Part shown: positions 34,998 through 44,664 of the stretch, piece after piece
Numbering within the stretch: the first letter of the stretch is position 1
Layout of the letters: every line of letters starts with the position of its first letter
Origin: Pseudemcibacter aquimaris
Lineage (GTDB): Bacteria > Pseudomonadota > Alphaproteobacteria > Sphingomonadales > Emcibacteraceae
Length of the DNA stretch: 64,000 nucleotides
Direction: 5' to 3'
Assembly (NCBI RefSeq): GCF_028869115.1
Contig: NZ_CP079800.1
Coordinates: 2,951,501-3,015,500, forward strand
Program-made: the position numbers and the translations under genes
Notes under the pieces: generated by a model
The model's database searches: none
What the model saw: the letters and a program-made list of their open reading frames with translations, nothing else
What the model was told of the DNA's origin: nothing

Positions 34998-36944
34998 TCA
35001 TCCGGCTTTATTGATCCGCATGTACCATTCCACAAGTCTGTGAACCTGTCTTTCGCTATAGCCAAGCTCTGTCATGCGGCTGACAAATTCATGGTGTTTC
35101 ACTTCGCTTTCTTTGTCTTTCTTGGAACCAAAACTAATCACAGGAAGCAGGTCTTCCACTTTACTGAACATACGTTTTTCGATGACTTCGCGTAGCTTTT
35201 CATAAGAGGACCATTTTGGGTTACGCCCTTTATTATTGGCCCGAGCCCGAAGCGCAAATTTCACGACCTCATTACGGAAATCTTTCGGGTTTGAAATACC
35301 CGCCGGTTTTTCAATTTTTGAAAGTTCCTGATCCAGAATTTTTGTGTCAAGCAATTGTCCGGTATCCGGATCTTTGAAATCATGTCCTTCGATCCAGCTA
35401 TCAGCGTATGAAATATATCGGTCGAAAAGATTCTGACCATAGTCAGAATAGGATTCCAGATAGGCCTTTTGAATTTCATGACCGATGAATTCAGCGTATC
35501 TTGGTGCAAGTTCACCTTTGATGAAATCAAGATATTGTTTTTCCATATCATCAGGGAGCTGTTCCCGTAAGATGGATTGTTCAAGCACATACATCAAATG
35601 CACAGGGTCACATGCGACCTCAAGCGTGTCGTAATTAAAAGTTTCTGCAAGAACCTTAAACGCAAACCGTGTGGATACGCCCTTCATTCCTTCGTCAATG
35701 CCGGCTGTATCCTTATATTCCTGAATTGGTTTTGCTTTGGGATCGACATCTTTTAAATTATCACCGTTATAAACCCGCATTTTTGAAAACAAGTTTGAAT
35801 TTTCATGTTCATGTAGCCGCGTCATCACAGCAAATTTTGAAAGCATATCAAGCGTGCCCGGCGCACATCTACTGGTATCCAGTTCTGAGCCGGATAAAAG
35901 TTTTTCATAAATTTTCGCCTCTTCATCAACCCGCAGGCAATAAGGTACTTTGATCACGTAAACACGGTCGATAAAGGCTTCGTTGTTTTTGTTGTTTTTA
36001 AAGGTCTGCCATTCAGATTCATTTGAATGGGCCATGATGATGCCTTGAAACGGAATGGCGCCAAGGTTTTCCGTACCAATATAATTTCCTTCCTGTGTTG
36101 CGGTTAATAATGGATGCAACATTTTGATCGGGGCTTTGAACATTTCCACGAATTCCAAAATGCCTTGCGTTGTTGCATTTAACCCACCGCAATATGAATA
36201 GGCATCGCTGTCATTCTGACTAAAATATTCAAGTTTTCTGATATCCACTTTACCGACAAGTGTTGAAATATCCTGATTATTTTCATCACCGGGTTCCGTT
36301 TTCGCGATGCTGATTTGTCTTAATTTGGATGGTCTTAATCGTGCCACCGAAAATTTGGAAATATCACCGTCAAATTCTTCAAGTCTTTTTAGCGCCCATG
36401 GGGACGCAAGCCCGGTTAATCTATGTTTTGCGATACCGTATTTTTCTTCGAGCAAGTCACCCATTTTTTCCTTATCAAATAAACCTAAAGGCGATTCAAA
36501 AATTGGGCTTAATTGATCGCCAGCCTTAAGCACATAAATCGGTTCATTTTCCATCAGGCTTTTTAATCGTTCCGCCAGTGATGATTTACCACCACCCACA
36601 GGGCCGAGCAAATAAAGTACCTGTTTTCTTTCTTCTAACCCTTGTGATGCATGGGTGAAGTAACCAACTATTCTTTCGATGGTTTCTTCCATGCCATAAA
36701 AATCTTTAAACCCATCGTAAATTTTTATGGTGCGGTTCATAAAGATGCGGCCCAGACGTTCATCCTTGGATGTATCAACAAGGGTTGGGTCACCAATGGC
36801 TTTTATCATCCGTTCAGAAGCAGAAGCATACATTGACGGATCTTCAGAGCATCCATGCAAATAATCCCGAAGGGACATTTCTGTCTCTTTATATTCTTCG
36901 TATTGCTTGAAGAACTCGTCAAATACATTTAGTTCTGCTGTCAT
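34998..36944 (-). CDS. prkA: PrkA/YeaG serine protein kinase
   Basis: The 648-residue protein is of the PrkA/YeaG family: AAA+-like N-terminal domain with P-loop YLLGPVGGGKSSLAERLK near residue 105, then EGNYIGTENLGAIPFQGIIMAHSNESEW, and a C-terminal kinase-like domain ending VHRLVEWYMRINKAG. I chose the ATG at 36944 (MTAELNVF) because GGAGAG precedes it with proper spacing; the ATG at 36959 is five codons upstream. First gene of the PrkA-DUF444-SpoVR operon. PrkA homologues are Ser/Thr kinases or proteolytic ATPases active in stress. Confidence 0.95.
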   Translation of the reverse strand: MTAELNVFDEFFKQYEEYKETEMSLRDYLHGCSEDPSMYASASERMIKAIGDPTLVDTSKDERLGRIFMNRTIKIYDGFKDFYGMEETIERIVGYFTHASQGLEERKQVLYLLGPVGGGKSSLAERLKSLMENEPIYVLKAGDQLSPIFESPLGLFDKEKMGDLLEEKYGIAKHRLTGLASPWALKRLEEFDGDISKFSVARLRPSKLRQISIAKTEPGDENNQDISTLVGKVDIRKLEYFSQNDSDAYSYCGGLNATTQGILEFVEMFKAPIKMLHPLLTATQEGNYIGTENLGAIPFQGIIMAHSNESEWQTFKNNKNNEAFIDRVYVIKVPYCLRVDEEAKIYEKLLSGSELDTSRCAPGTLDMLSKFAVMTRLHEHENSNLFSKMRVYNGDNLKDVDPKAKPIQEYKDTAGIDEGMKGVSTRFAFKVLAETFNYDTLEVACDPVHLMYVLEQSILREQLPDDMEKQYLDFIKGELAPRYAEFIGHEIQKAYLESYSDYGQNLFDRYISYADSWIEGHDFKDPDTGQLLDTKILDQELSKIEKPAGISNPKDFRNEVVKFALRARANNKGRNPKWSSYEKLREVIEKRMFSKVEDLLPVISFGSKKDKESEVKHHEFVSRMTELGYSERQVHRLVEWYMRINKAG

Positions 36945-36959
36945 AATACTCTCCATCAT

Positions 36960-37311
36960 AAAGAATTAAAGTAACTGTCAGACAGAAGAGGCGTTATTGA
37001 TACTATGGGATTACGCTCACCTATTCTGACAGGTCTTCAGAAGGAAGTGGACTTGGATAAGTTTCCTAATTTTTGCGTATGTGGAAGCCTTATCACGCGC
37101 CGACTTCCTTCCCCGATTTGCAACTCATTATGCAAATTTTTCAATATATTAAATATATCAAATAAACGGTTGCGAATTAAAAAATTATGATCAAATTTTC
37201 GAGAGTAAAATGTTATTTTTATCAATAAAAGAACGTGTAATGAACCAAGTATAAAACAGAATCATGACGAGTTTGTGTTCTTGATTTATCATTATACGAT
37301 ATTTTGGTTAA
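36960..37311. promoter_or_regulatory. Spacer upstream of prkA with inverted repeat
   Basis: No gene is supported in these ~350 AT-rich nt. They must hold the prkA promoter. ATTTGCA (37116-37122) and TGCAAAT (37131-37137) form a 7-8-7 inverted repeat about 170 nt before prkA, resembling operator dyads of Fur-like regulators only loosely. Nothing else recognised. Confidence 0.45.
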
Positions 37312-37623
37312 TTATACACTACCTTCTTTCTCAATAACGAGTATTCGTGCTGCGCCAATAGGATGCGCCACATGTTCCGTACCAATGGATGCATAAAAAA
37401 TATCCCCTGTTTCAAGGACCACGGCATGCTCATTTCCGTCCTCGCGGTATTTCATTTCGACGCGGCCATCCAGCACGGCAAAAACCTCTTCCCCGTCATT
37501 GATATGCCAGATATATGGCTCATCAGTCCAATGAAGTCGCGTCGTGATACCGTCCATATTTGCAATATCTTTGGCACCCCACGCTTTATCCGCTTTAAAT
37601 TCTTTGCTTCTGATGATTTCCAT
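37312..37623 (-). CDS. Small single-domain cupin protein
   Basis: The 103-residue protein is one cupin domain: LHWTDEPYIWHINDGEEVFAVLDGRVEMKY with ETGDIFYASIGTEHVAHPIG. The first cupin motif has fewer His than usual (WHINDGEE), and GTEHVAHP supplies the second. ATG preceded by GGGAT. It is 56 nt after a strong terminator of the NHL gene upstream (37686), so it is transcribed separately. Such small cupins bind metal and often act as isomerases or sensors. Function unknown. Confidence 0.78.
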   Translation of the reverse strand: MEIIRSKEFKADKAWGAKDIANMDGITTRLHWTDEPYIWHINDGEEVFAVLDGRVEMKYREDGNEHAVVLETGDIFYASIGTEHVAHPIGAARILVIEKEGSV

Positions 37624-37635
37624 AATTTATCCCAT

Positions 37636-37668
37636 AAAAAAAAGCCCCCACGTAAAATGGGGGCTTTT
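37636..37668 (-). terminator. Intrinsic terminator after NHL copy B
   Basis: On the minus strand AAAAGCCCCCATTTTACGTGGGGGCTTTTTTTT gives an 8-9-bp GC stem with a T-run, 18 nt beyond the NHL stop. Confidence 0.9.
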
Positions 37669-37685
37669 CAATCAATAATCAAACA

Positions 37686-38729
37686 TTATCTGCGGCGTGG
37701 TTCACCGCGGTATGTTTTTGGAATATATTTACGTACTTTACGTTGACGTACTTCAGCACTGTAAATATTACCGTCTTCATCGGCGGTTACACCTTCCGCA
37801 ACACTGGTGCCCGGCATATACCCCTGATTTGGATCAGGAATAAATGCATGCACCCAACCCGTACGGCTATCACCAACACGGATACCACGTTCCCAACCAG
37901 GGTTACGCTGATAACCAGTGTTTGATTCACTATCCGCCACATACATCACGTCATTTTTATCAATGTAAATACCACTCGGGCGACCAAATTGTGTCCAGTG
38001 ATCAATATGGTTACCATCCAGATCGAAAATCTGCACACGTGAATTATGGCGGTCACCAACAAACAATTTACCTTCTGAATTGATCGCAAGGGCATGTGGT
38101 TCATTAAATTCACCACGTTCCGCACCCATCGTGCCAAATTCCATCAGGTATTCGCCTTTGCTGTTATATTTCACAATACGGTTGTTTGTTCCGGGACGGT
38201 GACCATCAGCCACGAAAATATCACCATTTGGCGCAACGGCCACGTCATTCGGATTTGTGAATACATATTTATCCTGACCGGCAACACCCTTTGTCCCGAT
38301 GGACATCAACAGTTCTCCGTCCGGGCTAAATTTATGAACCTGATGACCGACTTTGCGTTCTTCGTCACCACGTGCGTCCGCAATCCAAAGATTGCCATCC
38401 GGATCCACATGCATTCCATGCGGCCAGACGATCATATTACGACCAAAACTTTTTAAAATATTGCCGTCTTGATCAACCAGCATAATCGGATCAACGTCCG
38501 GGGTATCAAGACAATTTGAATTACCGCCACAACGTTCTGCGACCCAGATTTTGTTATCACCTGCATAATAAACTGTGCTTGTCGCGCCCCACTGACGTCC
38601 ATCAGGCAAATCAAACCATGCGTCACCCACAGGTTCATATGGGTTATCCTGTGCCAGTGCCGATGTTGTCATGGCTGCAACAATTGCACTTGTCGCAAGC
38701 AACGTTTTTCCTAGAGTTCTAAATGTCAT
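37686..38729 (-). CDS. Secreted NHL-repeat protein, copy B
   Basis: The 347-residue paralogue of the protein at 30228 is highly similar through all blades: GATSTVYYAGDNKIWVAE, CGGNSNCLDTPDVDPIMLVDQ, NMIVWPHGMHVDPDGNLWIADARGD, YVADSESNTGYQRNPGWERGIR. The signal peptide ends ALAQ. The main differences are the loops around residues 130-200 and the last 30 residues. The ATG is preceded by GGAGGAG. It lies 85 nt downstream of the histidine kinase gene but probably has its own promoter in that gap. Confidence 0.82.
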   Translation of the reverse strand: MTFRTLGKTLLATSAIVAAMTTSALAQDNPYEPVGDAWFDLPDGRQWGATSTVYYAGDNKIWVAERCGGNSNCLDTPDVDPIMLVDQDGNILKSFGRNMIVWPHGMHVDPDGNLWIADARGDEERKVGHQVHKFSPDGELLMSIGTKGVAGQDKYVFTNPNDVAVAPNGDIFVADGHRPGTNNRIVKYNSKGEYLMEFGTMGAERGEFNEPHALAINSEGKLFVGDRHNSRVQIFDLDGNHIDHWTQFGRPSGIYIDKNDVMYVADSESNTGYQRNPGWERGIRVGDSRTGWVHAFIPDPNQGYMPGTSVAEGVTADEDGNIYSAEVRQRKVRKYIPKTYRGEPRRR

Positions 38730-38814
38730 GAATTCTCCTCCGTATATTTGAAATTTTTGTTAAGTCCCACTCTTATGGCAGGTATTGGACAATAATTTAC
38801 GGAGTTTGTAAAGA

Positions 38815-40131
38815 CTAACTTGAACCAAGCTGAATTGTGATTTTAAGCCCCCCCAACTGTTCTGACCTACCATATTTTATATCGGCACCGATCAGATCAA
38901 TAATTTCACGAACAATGGAAAGCCCCAAACCGTGCCCTTCACCCGCTTCATCAAGCCTGATACCGCGTTTTTCAATTTCTTTAATTTTTTCGTCCGTGAT
39001 ACCGGGGCCGTCGTCTTCGATGATGACTTTAAAATTATGTCGCCCTTCAACAGTTACTGCAATTTTACTCTTTGCCCATTTGCATGCATTATCAAGCAAA
39101 TTACCAAACAGTTCCATCATGTCATGCTGATCCCCGACATAGGTGGCATTGTCATTAATGTCTGCACTGATTTCCAAGGATTTATCCTGATAGATCTTTT
39201 CCAATGTATCAATCAGCGGCACCAACATGGTTTTGATATTAATTTTATGACCATGTGCTGATGTGCCGATAATACGCGCTCTTTTAAGTTCACTATCAAG
39301 CTGATGCTTAATTTGCGCCGTCGCACTGATGATTTCTTCTGATGATCGTTCATCTTTACTACCCGACGCACTTTGTTCAATAAGTGCAAGCGGTGTTTTT
39401 AATGCATGCGCAAGATTACCAAGCGCCGTTGATGATCGTTTAATACGGTTATCAACCATCACCATTAATTTATTAATTTCCCGCACCAGTGGTAAAACTT
39501 CCTCAGGTACTTTTTCATCTAGGAAATATTTATCACCGGACCCAATTGCCGTTAATTCTTCCGATGTTTTTTGTAATGGTTCCATCCCCCTGTTCACAAT
39601 GAAGCGCTGAATAAGCATGAGCAGCACAACAATACCACCATTTAAAAACACAAGCGCAATGGTTAGTGACTGTAAGTTTTCTGTGATTGGCGTATAATCC
39701 TCGGCAACAGAAATTATTATTTTCTGGCCTTCTTTTTCATATGCGCCCTGAAGCACTAAAAGTTTCTGTTCAACCGGGCCATCGCTTTCAATTAGCCTTA
39801 CTTGCCCAACTTCAAGATCAGCTTCAGCAAGCGTCTGATCCCATAAGGATCTGGAAAGGTATGTTTGATGATCCAAATCGATACGGTAATAATTTCCGGA
39901 AAATGGGTTTGAGAACACCGGATTAAGGCTTACCTCATTAAGCCTTAAAAGCCCGCTTTCATCAGGTGCTAAGTTGGCAATAAGACCGTCCGTATCATAC
40001 TGTAATCTTGATTCTACGAATGTTTTTCCAAAACTATTGAAGAATACAATATTGATGATCATCAACGTGCTGAAAAAGATCAATGAAACCAGAAAAACAC
40101 CAAGATTTAATCGGGTCTTCAAGCTGCTCAT
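38815..40131 (-). CDS. Membrane sensor histidine kinase (PhoQ-like)
   Basis: The 438-residue kinase has two membrane helices (residues ~9-31 and ~155-175) flanking a ~125-residue periplasmic sensor region. Then HAMP-like region and dimerisation/phosphoacceptor site GNLAHALKTPLALIEQS with the His, N-box LLDNACKWAKSKI, G1 EDDGPGITDEKI and G2 GEGHGLGLSIVREII. It overlaps the response-regulator gene by 4 nt (ATGA). The N-box with ACKWA and the short linker resemble PhoQ-like kinases of alphaproteobacteria; the stimulus is unknown. A divalent-cation or envelope signal is the family expectation. Confidence 0.9.
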   Translation of the reverse strand: MSSLKTRLNLGVFLVSLIFFSTLMIINIVFFNSFGKTFVESRLQYDTDGLIANLAPDESGLLRLNEVSLNPVFSNPFSGNYYRIDLDHQTYLSRSLWDQTLAEADLEVGQVRLIESDGPVEQKLLVLQGAYEKEGQKIIISVAEDYTPITENLQSLTIALVFLNGGIVVLLMLIQRFIVNRGMEPLQKTSEELTAIGSGDKYFLDEKVPEEVLPLVREINKLMVMVDNRIKRSSTALGNLAHALKTPLALIEQSASGSKDERSSEEIISATAQIKHQLDSELKRARIIGTSAHGHKINIKTMLVPLIDTLEKIYQDKSLEISADINDNATYVGDQHDMMELFGNLLDNACKWAKSKIAVTVEGRHNFKVIIEDDGPGITDEKIKEIEKRGIRLDEAGEGHGLGLSIVREIIDLIGADIKYGRSEQLGGLKITIQLGSS

Positions 40132-40790
40132 TGGTCTATCCCGAAAATATAGCCTTGCCCTCTTTTGGTTTTGATATATTCGGCCCCAAGAAGGTTACGC
40201 AGTCTTCTGACATAAACTTCGATAACATTGCTATCTTTATCGGAACCATCATCATAAATATGATCGGTCAGATGCCCTTTTGATAAAATTTCATTTTGAT
40301 GCAGTATCATATACCGGAGCAATCTAAATTCTGTCCCGGTTAATGGGTGTTCTTTATCCCCTTTAATCACGGACTGTCTATTTTCATCCAGTTTGATATC
40401 ACCGCATTCCATTGTTTTTGTGACTTTTTTCTTGGTACGTCTGATCAGGGCATTCAATCGTTCAAGCAGTTCTTCAAAATGAAACGGTTTTCCCAGATAA
40501 TCATCTGCGCCCGCCTGGAAACCATCCACACGTTCCTGCCAATCATCACGCGCGGTCAAAATAAGTACGGCGGATGCATTGCCGTCTTTACGCCAGTTTT
40601 TAAGAACCTCTAACCCCGAAATATCCGGCAAGCCAATATCAAGGATCACAACATCATAAGAAATTTCATTTCCCATAAACTCGGCGTCCTCGCCTGTGGT
40701 GATAAGATCAACGGCAAAGCCCTTTGATTTTAAATCGTCGGCTAATCTCGGCCCTAATTTCGGATCATCTTCAACAAGTAATAGCCGCAT
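40128..40790 (-). CDS. OmpR/PhoP-family response regulator
   Basis: The 220-residue regulator has an N-terminal receiver domain (acidic pair in VEDDPKLG, phosphoacceptor Asp in VVILDIGLPDISGLEVL, LTARDDW, GKPFHFEEL) and a C-terminal winged helix of OmpR type (LTGTEFRLLRYMILHQNEILSKG, VIEVYVRRLRNLLG). It overlaps the PepSY gene by one base (TAATG) and the kinase by 4 nt, so all three are co-translated. PepSY-RR-HK is a common PhoPQ-type arrangement. Confidence 0.95.
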   Translation of the reverse strand: MRLLLVEDDPKLGPRLADDLKSKGFAVDLITTGEDAEFMGNEISYDVVILDIGLPDISGLEVLKNWRKDGNASAVLILTARDDWQERVDGFQAGADDYLGKPFHFEELLERLNALIRRTKKKVTKTMECGDIKLDENRQSVIKGDKEHPLTGTEFRLLRYMILHQNEILSKGHLTDHIYDDGSDKDSNVIEVYVRRLRNLLGAEYIKTKRGQGYIFGIDQ

Positions 40791-41116
40791 TATTCATCCT
40801 TAAGATGCGATGCATCTTCCCCTGTTCTGCCATCAATCAGATGGACATCAACGACGCCGTTTTCTTTAAGAATTTCAAAATAATAAATAAGGTTTCCGTC
40901 AAAACTGACCAATTCGACCTCAATTATTCTGTCATTTTCGGCTCTGGGAATTTTGCTAAGGATATATTCATAATCCAGCACATTACCGCTTTCGAGGTGT
41001 TCATTTATTTCACCACGGGAAAGGGAACTGCTTCCGACAAGCTGCGCAGACGCATTACTCAAGAAAAGAACCATAAAAATCAGTATGGTATTTATTGCAA
41101 ACAATCTAACTTTCAT
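40790..41116 (-). CDS. Periplasmic PepSY-like domain protein
   Basis: The 108-residue exported protein has a signal peptide ending NASA. The rest is a short helical stretch (SRGEINEHLESGNVLDYEYIL) and a beta-hairpin with IIEVELVSFDGNLIYYFEIL followed by DVHLIDGRTGED, which is the PepSY pattern. PepSY proteins in this position are thought to modulate the cognate sensor kinase. First gene of the three-gene operon. Confidence 0.8.
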   Translation of the reverse strand: MKVRLFAINTILIFMVLFLSNASAQLVGSSSLSRGEINEHLESGNVLDYEYILSKIPRAENDRIIEVELVSFDGNLIYYFEILKENGVVDVHLIDGRTGEDASHLKDE

Positions 41117-41219
41117 ATGATGACATATTACCTGCGTCTATTAATGACTTTATCATAAAGTGATTATGATATTTTTCAAAAATAATTATGATTGATAGCA
41201 CAAATAACTGAAATCAAAC

Positions 41220-42260
41220 TTAAAATTCGGAAATAACGGTAACACCGTTACTTTCAAATTTATCCATATTGATCAAGGCATCAATGGATTGTTCAAGCGA
41301 TATTTCCTGACCGATTAGTTTCTCTGGCGCGAGGCTCCCCGCTGCAATCATATCCATCATTTCCGGGTATCTGTGCGCGGCCATACCGTGGCTTCCGATT
41401 ATTTCAAGTTCATTGGCAACCACAATATCCATTGGTAGTGGCGGTGTGCTTTGATCAGCCACCAAAAGTCCAACTTGAATATGTTTTCCACGTTTCTTTA
41501 GTGACCTGATTGAATTTTCGCACGTAATCGGATTTCCAAGCGCATCCATAGAAATATGAACACCACGTTTCGTAATTTCAAAGATGGCTTCTGATACATT
41601 GGCAGTTGTTTTCGCATTGATACCAAACTCAGCACCGATGGATTTTGCAAATTCAAGTTTTTGATCATCAATATCAATGGCAATAACGCGTGCACCATAG
41701 GCACGGGCAATCATAATTGCGGATAGGCCAACACCACCACAGCCATGAACCGCAACCCATTGACCATCAGCGACTTTACCCTGTTCCACAATACCGCGGT
41801 ATGATGTGATGAACCGACAACCAAGACTGGCGGCCGTTACAAAATTCATACTATCCGGCAATCTTACCAGATTTAAATCCGCCTGATGAATGCCGACATA
41901 TTCGGCAAATGATCCCCAATGGGTAAATCCGGGCTGGAACTGATTATCGCAAACCTGTTGATTGCCACTATCGCATTCAGGACAGTGACCACAACCACCA
42001 ACAAACGGCACCGTGACACGGTCACCGACTTGCCATTTTGTAACGTCTTTTCCAACCGCCTCGATAATACCGGCAAGTTCATGACCCGGCACATGGGGCA
42101 GTGGAATATCAGGATCATGACCAACCCAGCCATGCCAATCGCTGCGGCAGACGCCTGTTGCCATTACTTTTAAGACAACACCATGATTTTCCGGTGTTGG
42201 ATCGGCAACATTTTTGATTTTTGGCATGTCACCATATTGTTCAAACAGAACTGCTTTCAT
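41220..42260 (-). CDS. Zinc-dependent alcohol dehydrogenase family protein
   Basis: The 346-residue medium-chain dehydrogenase has catalytic-zinc ligands in [10 protein letters not shown] and [10 protein letters not shown], structural-zinc Cys cluster [17 protein letters not shown], and NAD(P) site [15 protein letters not shown]. It overlaps the upstream transketolase gene by one base (TAATG), so the two are made together. It may oxidise or reduce an aldehyde or alcohol made by the TPP enzyme or by ring catabolism; substrate unassigned. Confidence 0.9.
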   Translation of the reverse strand: MKAVLFEQYGDMPKIKNVADPTPENHGVVLKVMATGVCRSDWHGWVGHDPDIPLPHVPGHELAGIIEAVGKDVTKWQVGDRVTVPFVGGCGHCPECDSGNQQVCDNQFQPGFTHWGSFAEYVGIHQADLNLVRLPDSMNFVTAASLGCRFITSYRGIVEQGKVADGQWVAVHGCGGVGLSAIMIARAYGARVIAIDIDDQKLEFAKSIGAEFGINAKTTANVSEAIFEITKRGVHISMDALGNPITCENSIRSLKKRGKHIQVGLLVADQSTPPLPMDIVVANELEIIGSHGMAAHRYPEMMDMIAAGSLAPEKLIGQEISLEQSIDALINMDKFESNGVTVISEF

Positions 42261-44590
42261 TAATGCCTCTTTAATCTTCCGTGCGCGCCAACAATGGCGG
42301 CGCTGTCGATCATAAAGTGCTCATATAAATCAGGCAAGTCACCGGTTTGTCCGAAGGCTTCAACACCCAGCGGCACAACTGGATTACCACGAATACTACC
42401 AAGCCATGATAGATTTAACGGATGACCATCACAAACAGACACAACCATTGAATCACGTGGCAATTCATCCAATAATTTTTCAATATGAGACACTTTCGGG
42501 CGTTTATTAATCGCCGAACTTCTTCTTGATGCGGCCCAGTCACGATAAAGAATATCCGATGATGTTACCGCCATCACGGCCATATCCTTGTTTTCCTGTT
42601 GCAGATCCTGAACCGCGCCCATTACTTCTGGTGCAATGGCGCCCGCATAAATAATCACGCGAGATGTACTGCTTGTTGGTTTTCTTAACCAATAGGCACC
42701 CTTGACGATGTTATCTTTATCTTCTTCAGTAAGGGTTCTTGGGAGCTGTTCAATTTTTCTGGTTGATAGACGTAGATATACGGATGATCCATCCTCATCC
42801 TGCATGGTTTCAAAACCCCATTTCATCAGTACAGCTAACTCATCAGCATAAGATGGCTCAAGTGTCGTAAGGCCCGGTTGCGATATGCCAATAAGAGGCG
42901 TGCCGATCGATTGATGAGCACCGCCCTCTGGCCCAAGTGTAATACCGGATGGTGTCGCCACTAGCATAAATCGGGCGCCTTGGTACGCAGCATAATTAAG
43001 GGCATCAAGACCACGTGCAATGAACGGATCATAAAGTGTGCCCACAGGGAACAATCTTTCACCAAAATTTTTATGTGCAAGCCCAAGTTGCCCGAGCAAT
43101 GAAAACAGATTGTTTTCCGCAATCCCAAGTTCCATATGTTGCCCTGCTGGCCCTTTTTGCCAGATTTGTGAGCTTGGGATGCGTTTATCTTTAAATACGT
43201 CCGCTACATCTTCGCGGGCATAAAGTTTTCTTCTGTTCACCCACGGCCCAAGGTTTGTTGATGATGTCACATCCGGGCTTGTGGTAATAATGTGGTCCGC
43301 CAGTTCGCTGTCACCCTTTGCCAGTTCGAACATAATTTTTCCGAACGCTTCTTGCGTGGATTGAAGATCATCTTTTGGCGCCGGAATTTCCGGAATGCGG
43401 ATTGTCGCCGCTTTTTTCATGGTTTTATGGCGCTGCTGATAATCACAGTTTGAAATATAATGGGTTAATTTTTCCGCATGCTCTTCAACACCACCAAATT
43501 TATCCCATTCTGCGCCTTCCGGTACTTGTTGATCTTTCTGGAATTGTGCCATTTGGCCGACACTCATAAGACCCGCATGGTTATCCTTATGCCCTGCAAG
43601 CGGCAAGCCTTTACCCTTGACCGTGTAAGCAATAAAGCATTGTGGTTGTTCGCTGTCTGCTTCACCGAAAGCTTCGGTCAATGTTTCAAGATCATGACCG
43701 CCAAGGTTCGTCATCACTTCAGCAAGTTCCGGATCATCATAACTATCCAGAAATTCACCAATCCCGCTGGTGCCTTTTAATTCTTCTTCAAGTTGTTTAC
43801 GCCATTCAGCGCCCCCTTGATAGGTAAGCGCGGAATATAATTGGTTCGGACAATTATCAATCCAATTCAGGATCGCTTCACCGGCGGGACCATCTTGGGC
43901 CTTCATCAGTTTTTTACCGTATTTCAAGGTTGATACTTTCCAACCAAGACTATCAAAAACACCGCTGATCCGCTCAAATAAAGCATCATCAACAACACCA
44001 TCAAGGCTTTGACGGTTATAATCAATCACCCACCATAGGTTTCTTGCCTGATGTTTCCATCCTTCAAGTAGACTTTCAAAAATATTTCCTTCGTCAAATT
44101 CCGCGTCCCCCGCAAGCGCAATCATCCGGCCCGTCGCATTTTCATCATACCAGCCATGATCAACCATATAATCCTGCGTCAGCGTATTAAATAGCGTTGC
44201 GGCCACACCCATACCAACGGATCCCGTTGAAAAATCAACATCCGTTGTATCTTTTGTCATGGATGGGTATGACTGCGCACCACCAAAGGCACGGAAATTA
44301 TGCATCTTTTCCTGTGTCTGACGGTCCATCAAATACATGATCGCATGAAGAATTGGTGACGCATGCGGTTTAACCGCAACGCGGTCATTGGGACCAAGAA
44401 TATGAAAATACAGCGCCGTCATGATACTGGCTAGAGACGCACTTGATGCCTGATGACCACCGACTTTTAGCCCATCACGGCTTGGTCTTAAGTGATTGGC
44501 ATTGTGGATCATATAACTCGCGAGCCATAACACCTTCTTTTCAAGGAGTTTTAAGCTGCGAATGTCATCTTCTGTGGTAATTTTGGTCAT
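42260..44590 (-). CDS. AceE-like TPP enzyme (transketolase family)
   Basis: The 776-residue protein is a homodimeric E1/transketolase-like enzyme. The N-terminal half has a TPP-binding stretch ([21 protein letters not shown] near residue 160, then NRQSLDG). In the middle are [20 protein letters not shown]; the second half has the pyrimidine domain ([19 protein letters not shown]) and a transketolase C-terminal domain. It resembles pyruvate dehydrogenase AceE/transketolase in size but no E2 or E3 subunit gene is near. It is preceded by its own inverted repeat and followed immediately by an alcohol dehydrogenase. The substrate is unknown. Confidence 0.82.
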   Translation of the reverse strand: MTKITTEDDIRSLKLLEKKVLWLASYMIHNANHLRPSRDGLKVGGHQASSASLASIMTALYFHILGPNDRVAVKPHASPILHAIMYLMDRQTQEKMHNFRAFGGAQSYPSMTKDTTDVDFSTGSVGMGVAATLFNTLTQDYMVDHGWYDENATGRMIALAGDAEFDEGNIFESLLEGWKHQARNLWWVIDYNRQSLDGVVDDALFERISGVFDSLGWKVSTLKYGKKLMKAQDGPAGEAILNWIDNCPNQLYSALTYQGGAEWRKQLEEELKGTSGIGEFLDSYDDPELAEVMTNLGGHDLETLTEAFGEADSEQPQCFIAYTVKGKGLPLAGHKDNHAGLMSVGQMAQFQKDQQVPEGAEWDKFGGVEEHAEKLTHYISNCDYQQRHKTMKKAATIRIPEIPAPKDDLQSTQEAFGKIMFELAKGDSELADHIITTSPDVTSSTNLGPWVNRRKLYAREDVADVFKDKRIPSSQIWQKGPAGQHMELGIAENNLFSLLGQLGLAHKNFGERLFPVGTLYDPFIARGLDALNYAAYQGARFMLVATPSGITLGPEGGAHQSIGTPLIGISQPGLTTLEPSYADELAVLMKWGFETMQDEDGSSVYLRLSTRKIEQLPRTLTEEDKDNIVKGAYWLRKPTSSTSRVIIYAGAIAPEVMGAVQDLQQENKDMAVMAVTSSDILYRDWAASRRSSAINKRPKVSHIEKLLDELPRDSMVVSVCDGHPLNLSWLGSIRGNPVVPLGVEAFGQTGDLPDLYEHFMIDSAAIVGAHGRLKRH

Positions 44591-44615
44591 CTCTTGATCG
44601 TGTCCTTTTAAAAAA

Positions 44616-44631
44616 GTTACTGGTCAGTAAC
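44616..44631. promoter_or_regulatory. TetR-type inverted repeat upstream of the TPP-enzyme gene
   Basis: GTTACTG-GT-CAGTAAC is a perfect 7-2-7 inverted repeat 25 nt before the start of the transketolase-like gene, in the 74-nt gap after the PLP-enzyme gene. The pattern is typical of TetR-family operators. It suggests that the last two genes can be expressed separately from the genes upstream. Confidence 0.6.
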
Positions 44632-44664
44632 ATAATAAAACAGATCATGCCAAAGAGATGTTAA

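Noticed and set aside
37005-37190. 61-residue plus-strand frame in the prkA upstream region
   Set aside because: No good ribosome-binding site, odd composition, and it runs across the dyad; more likely regulatory DNA.
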